Source of the DNA: Syngnathus acus | Taxonomy: Eukaryota > Chordata > Actinopteri > Syngnathiformes > Syngnathidae | Direction of reading: 5' to 3' | Assembly (NCBI RefSeq): GCF_901709675.1 | Contig: NC_051088.1 | Coordinates: 3,667,164 to 3,731,163 of the forward strand | DNA: 64,000 bases | Part shown: positions 57,521 to 64,000 of the stretch, piece by piece | How positions within the stretch are numbered: position 1 is the first letter of the stretch | How the letters are laid out: each line of letters starts with the position of its first letter | Notes under the pieces: model-generated | What the model saw: the letters and a program-made list of their open reading frames with translations, nothing else | The model's database searches: none | Told to the model about the DNA's origin: nothing | Made by a program: the position numbers and the translations under genes

Positions 57521-60500
57521 TCAGAATCCATACTCCGCTAGGAAAAAAGGAATGTCAAAGTTGTCACCATCATCGTCAACATTGTCACCGTCACCATCCT
57601 CATCAGCACGAAGAAGCGTCATGGCTATAAAGAAATTGAGCAGACCATCATAGTCTTCGTCATCATCGTAGTCTTCATCGTCATCTTCATCATCTGTAGT
57701 ACACTGATGGGCAAAAAAAAAAGTGAAGGCCAAGCTCAGGTGGCAACAGGAGACCAAATATTCAGCAAAACATGCTCACCAAGAATGATGTGCGGCGTGC
57801 AGTCCTGTCATGCCGATAGAGACACTCCGTTTCAAAGGGACAGTGTTCGTATCGTGCATAATAACTGCAGCTTCGCTTACTGCAGGTTGAAAAGCAACAG
57901 AAACAGACATTTCAGAACAAATCAGGGTACAAGCAAATAAATGCAGGTCAAATTAGAGGGATGTGTATATGTTGTATGAGGTTTGTGATTTTTTTTCCCC
58001 TTCTCCCCAATCTACTGGGGAAACGCCAGAGCCGAGAATAGTTCATGTTGAATGTTCAATGATTGCAATTGCAAATTTGTAATCTGCGTGGTCATCGCCG
58101 AATTGTCATTTCACCAAAATAAAAATGACAAGAGGGACTTGACACCACAGCAGAGCTTAGCGTAGTGTATAGCTAACAGTTAGCTTAGCTTCTTCCATTT
58201 CTTCTTTGTATTTTCCAAAAGTAATGATGCCCTGTGGCAACCTTGCTGCCTTCAGTCATGGTACTACACACATTTGGTTTATGGAAGAAGTTGCCCAGTT
58301 AGTTTTGGGTTGTGGTATGGTTCTGAGTACTGTGCATGGATATCCTATATTCAAATGATTGCCACAAGTGTAGTACCCTGGTTTGAATGTTTTTTTTGGT
58401 ACATCATGGACTACATTTCCATGCAATCAATAACCATTGACAAATAATCGGCAGTATTCGGGTTTCCATGTATACATGTGCATGCTCTTGCTCTATCCTC
58501 AAACATTTTTGGTATTTGTAGTACAGGAAGTACTTTGTCATCTTAGCCGTAGCAGGCCTAGCCTGAATACATCCGTGGCATTTTTTCCATTTTCTGTCTC
58601 TACACCGAAAAAGACGCAGTGCGTGTACACAGACAGTACCTACGTGCCTGTGTAGGTCTGTATAACTCATCTGTCACGCAATTCACACAAGCAGATGGCC
58701 TGAGTAGGGGTTACTTAAAAGTTAGTTCTTCAAAATTAACTATTGTTTAATTGGTAAAGGGGAATTTGTTGGTTGAACCAGTAAACCTCCATTCCCGTTC
58801 CAAATTTCACCAGAAGATGGTGCCAAAGTCAGATTGACCTAACAGTAAATTAATAGTTTAAAAAGTCATCGCTTCGATGAATACTTGTTCTGAAGCACAG
58901 CAACACACAATTTTGGATTATGTTATATTATTTTGTTTTGCTATAATATACTTTGAAACTGGTTGAATATTTTAATTTGCTAAGTAGGGAAGCCCATGCT
59001 CATCATTAGGTAATGAGAATGAGTCATGTTAATCACAGTTAGAGTAAGCTGCAATATACTTTATTCTGCTTTGCAATATTGTATAGTTAGTAGCAACTTG
59101 CGCAGCATCATAGCACTGATGTTTCATTTACACATGAATGTGTAAGGAGTTGAGTAAGGACAAGTGATACCGTGGGTGGAAGACTGCAATCCCACGCTTG
59201 CGCTTGACCTAGAGGTCATCAGCTTGTCAAAAAACGTTTTGAAGCTGCTTGAGTGTTGTAATCTGCTAACTAAGAGAATCCACGATCATAGTTATGATTA
59301 TGTGTTAAATTGACTATTGTGAAAGTATGTGTTATTATTGTCACGATGTTTAATCAGTATCAAACATGCACCGTATTTTTCGGACTGAGTCGCGTTTTTT
59401 TCCATAGTTTGGGTGGGGGGGGGGGACTTGTACCGAGGAGCGACTTATGTGAATTTTTTCACAAATTTTCAAAATTCAAAAAAAAAAAAGAAAAAAAAAG
59501 TGAAACCGCGATAAACAAACCACGATGTAGCAAGGGATGACTGTAATTTGAATTTCAAGTGACGTCAGTGGTGCGGCACGGCGGTTGTTTACATAAAGAA
59601 CAAAGATTTGATTACGGGATGACGAAGGGCCCCAGGTACTACCGGCATCATGAGCGGCTTTGTTTTTAAGTGACACGGAGGACGAATAGTATGAAGGATT
59701 TAATGATTTGGAGCAGGGGTGGGCAAACTTTGACTTGCGGGCCGAATTGGGTTCTAAATTTTGACCGGGGGGCCGAACCAGGAGCAGATGGATGTAGTGT
59801 TTGTGTGAAGTAATATAAATGACATGTAAAGGTCATTGCATCAAAGGTTTTTACTTTTAGTAGATACTAAAGCATGGATATTAAAAAAAAGCTTTTTGAA
59901 AACAAACTACTATCAGTGATTCTTATTAAATAAGACCGTTATGATGAATAGCATTTTCCATCACTTCAGCGCCTGCAGGTTAGATTTATGAAATATGTTT
60001 ATCTAATGAGGCGAAATCACATCCAACGGCAAACATTCTGACCAAATTCATCATCTTGAAGAATCAGTGAAAGAATACATCTAAATAAAGTAATAAAGAA
60101 ATCAATAGTATTGTTGGTTTCCCTTTTTTGCTAGTGCATCATAGTCTGGAGTAAAATTTGTTGTGGTAATTCTTAAGATAGAGCCGAGGTCGGTCCGTTA
60201 ACCTAGATCTGTGACGGGCTTTGTTGACGTTCATGTGGCTGAACGTCTTCTCACACACGTAGGTCGAGCCAAATTGTCCACTCTTTTTTTAACATTCGCC
60301 ACTCAGTGTCCACCTTTCTTTTCTTCGGGCCACTCATTTTAATGGAAGGATTCCAGGGGAAGGTTTGTGGGTGGCATTAGCGTAAAACTGTATCTGAAAA
60401 CTCAGCGCGCGCGAATTACGAGAATATTGACGTCACAGCCGACACTAGAAATTCGGCACAGATAGATGAAATTACTACGTACTACTGAGTACGCACACGC

Positions 60501-63422
60501 ACTTGTGAGTGTGCACCGAGCTTTGACAGCTCCCGGGAGTAAATGCGCGGACATTATACTCTTTCATCTTCAGTACAAATCAAACAGACACACTTTCTGT
60601 TGATTTCCTTGAAGAAATACTCATTTTCCCAACGTGTTTGAAATATTCTACACTCACTTGCTATTTTGCGTTTCTTCGGTGCAGCCATTTCTGGGGACTC
60701 GCGGTAAAAGTTTTTCTTCGCTTGATTTCATTTGTGTGGCGGGCTCCATCTAGTGTTGAAACCGAGATGTGCAACAGAGTTGAGCTCAAGCTTCTTGTGC
60801 GGGCCATATTCAATTATGTTTTCAGAATTTGCTGCGGGCCAATAAAAACTGGACCGCGGGCCGCAGTTGGCCCGCGGGCCGTAGTTTGGACACCTCTGAT
60901 TTGGAGTGACACAGAAGGTTTGAAAAACTATTATGGCTTTTACGCACACCCGGTCCTACTCTACGGAGCTCTCTTTCACCTCCGTGGATGGAAGTCGGGG
61001 GGCCGGCGCTTGGCTCCGGTGGATGGGGCTCGGACATGGCTTTTACGCACGCCCGGTCCTATTCTATGGAGCTCTCTTCCACCTCCGTGGCTGGAAGTGC
61101 CACCTCCGGGGATGGAAGTCCACGCCGCCACACGCCTGGAAGTTCACGGCGGTGCTTGGGGTCGTGTGGCGGTGAACTATTTATGTTCTAGTTATTTGAT
61201 ATATTTTATTTCGTGTAGCAACTTGCATATATTTTTATCGTTACAGTTCAGTAGTTGTTGGCTCGTTGAACTCTTGTTTTGTTAAATAAAGAGCCGTTTA
61301 CCAAACCCACGTTTTTCCTGGTACTTTGTTAACGCTACAATATAGTTATATACTAGATCTGTGGAATAACGACGAGGCTGACGTCAGGGCGTACGCGCGG
61401 CGTTGTTGACAAAGGACGAGGAATTTGATCAATGGATTTAATGATTTGGAGTGACACAGATGGTTTGATAATATTATTGCTTATATAATAGTTATTTGAT
61501 ATATAATTTATATATCGTTATATGGGCCTGTGGAATACTTGGAAGTGCAACCGCCGTCAGCGGCGCGCACACATTGTTTACATAAAGGACGATCGATGGA
61601 TTTAATGATTTGGAGTGACAGATGGTTTTATACCTATTTCTGTACCAAACCAGTAAATAAATCATAATTCATTTGTTTGTTTACATTGATTTCACCCCCA
61701 ACATTTTTCTTTAATGTTGCCTTTTATAGATTGTTGGATACCCCACATTGTTTAGTTATTTGTAGCTATCAACATTTACACTATCAAGGGACTTTGATTT
61801 GTTTATTTTAAATGTCCTGCTCTCTGAGTGTGCCTTGTGTTTGGTGCAAATGGCGAGTCATGTCAGGGTTTACTCCTGACCGATTCTCTCCATTTTGTAG
61901 ATGAACCCCAAAATTTGAGCATATCAGGAACAATAAGACAAATATTCAAGTGCAAGAATCTACCTGTTACATAGGAATGAGTGATCCACTTGCCTTTTTC
62001 ACGGACAATACACCTCCCGTCTTTTAAGATAGTGATTGCTTGATAGATCAAGACCTAACTGGCTGTATGCATTATGTTTCACGATATTTCAATATTTATC
62101 ATTTCTGTGGATGAATTGGATAAGAGCGCACTTGGTTACCAAAATGCACCGAGTGGGTGCACGTGCATATCAATAAATGGAACAATCAGGACAGCCACCT
62201 CAAATGTGAAAAAATGACTTTTGCATTGTAAATTAACAGTATTAATATCCACGCTCTGTTATTAGTTTTATTTACACGAAATGGATTCAAACAGTTTGAC
62301 ACGTCAACTGTTTGAATCCATCTCAGACAGTCTTACGCAATTACGCGACAGCAGCCGCGTTAGCGGCTGAGTTGGAGCGCTTGGGCTGATTTCTACTTTT
62401 TTATTTGTTTTGAGGATTGGTATTTGGGGAATTATGATATTGTGTAATTTTGTCATTTAAAATGGAACAGAAATTCCATCTACTAGTGCCTGTGCATTAG
62501 TAGCAATGCTTCCAAGTTTGAAATTTACAATGGCGGACCAAAAAAAACATACTTGTCAATGGCAGTAAATTATTTAAAAAAAAAAAATACAATTGTTTAG
62601 AATTAGTAGGAACTATAACTGTCATGCTGTCAAGTTTGAGTATTCATTTTTGCATAGAAAACTGGCGTTGCAAAGTAGCCTGGTGGCTTTTGGCAGCCAT
62701 ACTGGGCAGCCAGTAACGCAGGAATTTGGCACTGCATTTACACCGTAGTTACAATTCTTAACCATGACAATGTTAGCTCTCCAGACTTCTGATCAGTTTC
62801 TCAAATACAATCATGGCAGTCGTGACATGCTTTCAACGGTTTACCTGAATTTTTGTTTGAAGTCTGCTATTAGGCTTTCCTTTGCTTGACCTTCCACCCA
62901 GTATTTGTTAGGTATATAGAAGGCTGATCTCACCCTGCATTGTGGGCAGGTCCTGAAGCAGAGAGCCCGTCCAAGGTCACAAAACAATTAAAAATGTGCA
63001 TGTGCATAAACAAAAACTTACTTGACAATATCAGGCCCGAGGTTTCTGGTTTTCCTCCAGGTCATGATGCACTGCAGGCAGAAGGCATGACTGCAGTTGG
63101 GTAGGATTCCAAACACCTGGTTTCTACGGTCCATCTTCTCATACACCTTGTCCATGCATATGCCACAGGTGATATCCCGACTCTGCAGGAATGCCTCCAA
63201 CGTCCCGTCGGTGCACGAGGACGCAGAGGCACCCGCGGCTTCTGTGCTACTGGGAAGACTTTCCTGTGGTTAATAATAAATGAATGAATGAATGAATAAT
63301 AGAACAAGCTCGATCTTATCAGGTACAACTGAACACAAAAATGATCAGACCACAAACCTCTTTGTCACACATATTTGCGTCACACTGATCTGAGCTCTTG
63401 GCCGGCACTCGGGAATGAGCAT
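57521..63422 (-). CDS. Makorin-type RING/C3H E3 ubiquitin ligase, 5' partial
   Basis: Five exons are visible: 63358-63422, 63022-63263, 62845-62952, 57780-57879 and 57521-57703, all GT/AG and in phase. The frame enters from outside the window, so the N-terminal C3H fingers and start are missing. Seen in order are a Ser/Ala-rich linker, a makorin RING (CGICMD ... GILPNCSHAFCLQCIMTW ... CPQCRVRSAFYIPNKYWVE), a C3H finger (CSYYARYEHCPFETECLYRH) and an acidic tail (TTDDEDDDEDYDDD ... FFLAEYGF). Makorins are E3 ligases that also bind RNA. This combination, and the exceptionally acidic tail, fit the family. The specific member (a fish mkrn4-like gene is possible) is not resolved. A 4.9-kb intron (57880-62844) is full of mobile elements. 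Confidence 0.94.
59372..59545. mobile_element. Fused remnants of two TA-type MITEs
   Basis: The left part ('caccgtatttttcggactga' with 'gcgacttatg') is a diverged piece of the MITE family at 56679-56848. The right part ('cacgatgtagcaagggatga' followed by CTGTA) is the right end of a pogo/Tigger-like family related to 19099-19735. Each lacks its partner end. Confidence 0.55.
59714..60898. mobile_element. hAT-like element with perfect 8-bp target duplication
   Basis: Ends CAGGGGTGGGCAAACT (left) and 'agtttggacacctctg' (right) are imperfect inverted repeats of the hAT type. The flanking 8-mers are both ATTTGGAG (59706-59713 and 60899-60906). The interior has 'gcgggccg'-rich subterminal sequence at both ends and no intact transposase. 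Confidence 0.92.
60930..61110. repeat. Direct repeat, 103-bp period
   Basis: 'atggcttttacgcacacccg' at 60933 recurs as 'atggcttttacgcacgcccg' at 61036, and both continue in parallel through 'ctctctttcacctccgtgga' and 'ctctcttccacctccgtggc'. Two units lie inside the larger tandem region. Confidence 0.85.
62281..62321. repeat. Perfect 16-bp hairpin in a makorin intron
   Basis: ATGGATTCAAACAGTT (62281-62296) is separated by a 9-nt loop from its exact reverse complement (62306-62321). Confidence 0.92.
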
Positions 63423-64000
63423 CTGCAAATAAGATGTATACTGAAGTTGTACAATTTTGACTCAAAATTCAACCAATCATCACTGTCAGCCCATTACACT
63501 ATACCTCAGTGATTCAGTCATAAGACCAGTGCTGCCATGGTTACCATCATAAAATAACAAATTTACTTTACTTGATTTTAAAAGGAACTGATGTGCTGAA
63601 TTACTCAAAGTGGCCATAATGTTTTAGTAGAAACACTACATAAGAGACTTGAGGAAAAAAAAAATCGTTGCATGTTGGTAGTGCCTCTTGAAAATAGCCA
63701 GTCTCTTAGCAAATTAGGCATACATACAGTATTTGTTTATTTCAGTGGGGGGGAAAAAAAAGACGCCTATTTCATCTTGTTCTAGAAGCGACAACCCTCT
63801 CTGTCAACTTTATTTTTCTTCATTTTGGGAATGGGCTGTAAAGGGTCACAAGTCACTGAACAGTCAACATTACACCCAATATGCTCACAAAGGCTATGCT
63901 GGTAAATATTTCCTCCTGTCGCACATGTTTTCAACTGGTTCTAGGGGTAAATAAATACAGCAAAGGCACTCCAACTGTATGCCTGTCTGTGTGAACAAGA
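63423..64000. other. Right-edge sequence, presumed makorin intron
   Basis: No further makorin exon with C3H-finger cysteines was recognised on the minus strand. The codon interrupted at 63422 needs one more base from an upstream exon, so the gene continues beyond the window. Confidence 0.5.

Larger units (their letters stand above)
59560..61660. repeat. Diverged tandem repeat units, interrupted by the hAT-like element
   Basis: The motif 'ggatttaatgatttggagtg' occurs at about 59696 (split by the hAT insertion, resuming at 60899), 61435 and 61595. Each is followed by 'acacagatggttt'-like sequence and preceded by a CpG-rich 'gacgtcag' / 'gttgtttacataaaggacga' segment. At least three diverged units are present. 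Confidence 0.75.
57880..62844. other. Large makorin intron holding transposons and tandem repeats
   Basis: No exon was found inside. It contains a partial MITE (59372-59450), a pogo/Tigger-like right end (about 59508-59545), the hAT-like element at 59714-60898, the tandem repeat region 59560-61660 and a 16-bp hairpin at 62281-62321. The minus-strand frames are short and unrecognised. Confidence 0.6.

Noticed and set aside
60638-61285. 215-codon plus-strand frame in the makorin intron
   Set aside because: It crosses the right end of the hAT-like element and the tandem repeat, so it is not a coherent coding sequence.

Overview
The window is nuclear DNA from a ray-finned fish, most likely a percomorph teleost. 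The evidence is long introns with GT/AG junctions, teleost-type protein-coding genes, long GT, CT and GTTT microsatellites, and many teleost-style mobile elements (piggyBac, hAT, Tc1/mariner and pogo-like elements, L2-like and Rex3-like LINEs, tRNA-derived SINEs). The species cannot be named from the sequence alone.

Seven multi-exon genes were assembled by hand. Every junction was checked for splice dinucleotides and reading-frame phase. From left to right: a PEA3-group ETS transcription factor of ETV5 type (minus, CDS 4715-8909, 12 coding exons, 464 aa); a FAM107-family gene (plus, 21030-27428, 5 coding exons, 136 aa); INAVA (plus, 34267-38473, 9 coding exons, 545 aa); an IRAG/LRMP-like coiled-coil gene (minus, 40127-43934, 312 aa); the ribosomal protein gene rpl10a (minus, 44560-47667, 6 exons, 216 aa); the Fanconi anaemia core-complex gene fance (minus, 50090-54205, 11 exons, 501 aa); and a makorin RING/C3H ubiquitin ligase gene whose 5' end runs off the right edge (minus, 57521-63422 visible). 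The fance then rpl10a order and orientation match human 6p21.31, which supports both calls. The genes do not form one pathway; they are a housekeeping/DNA-repair/signalling neighbourhood.

The space between and inside the genes is dominated by transposable elements, several with readable boundaries. A piggyBac element (10963-15506) has matching terminal repeats between TTAA sites and carries a broken transposase. It contains a hAT-like element (11476-12122) and an L2-like LINE tail, which itself holds a SINE. Two further hAT-like elements (54831-55641 and 59714-60898) have perfect 8-bp target duplications. Three palindromic TA-flanked MITEs lie at 19099-19735, 22083-22614 and 56679-56848. A Rex3-like LINE at 47.96-49.76 kb is split by a plus-strand L2-like LINE.

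Nothing in the window looks like an undescribed multi-gene system. The observations most worth a second look are the divergent ETS domain and shortened linker of the ETV5-like gene, an IRAG-family protein without its usual membrane anchor and with a possible alternative last exon, a tandem exon-end duplication in fance, a tandem element in the makorin intron that was the target of a hAT insertion, and two near-perfect hairpins.
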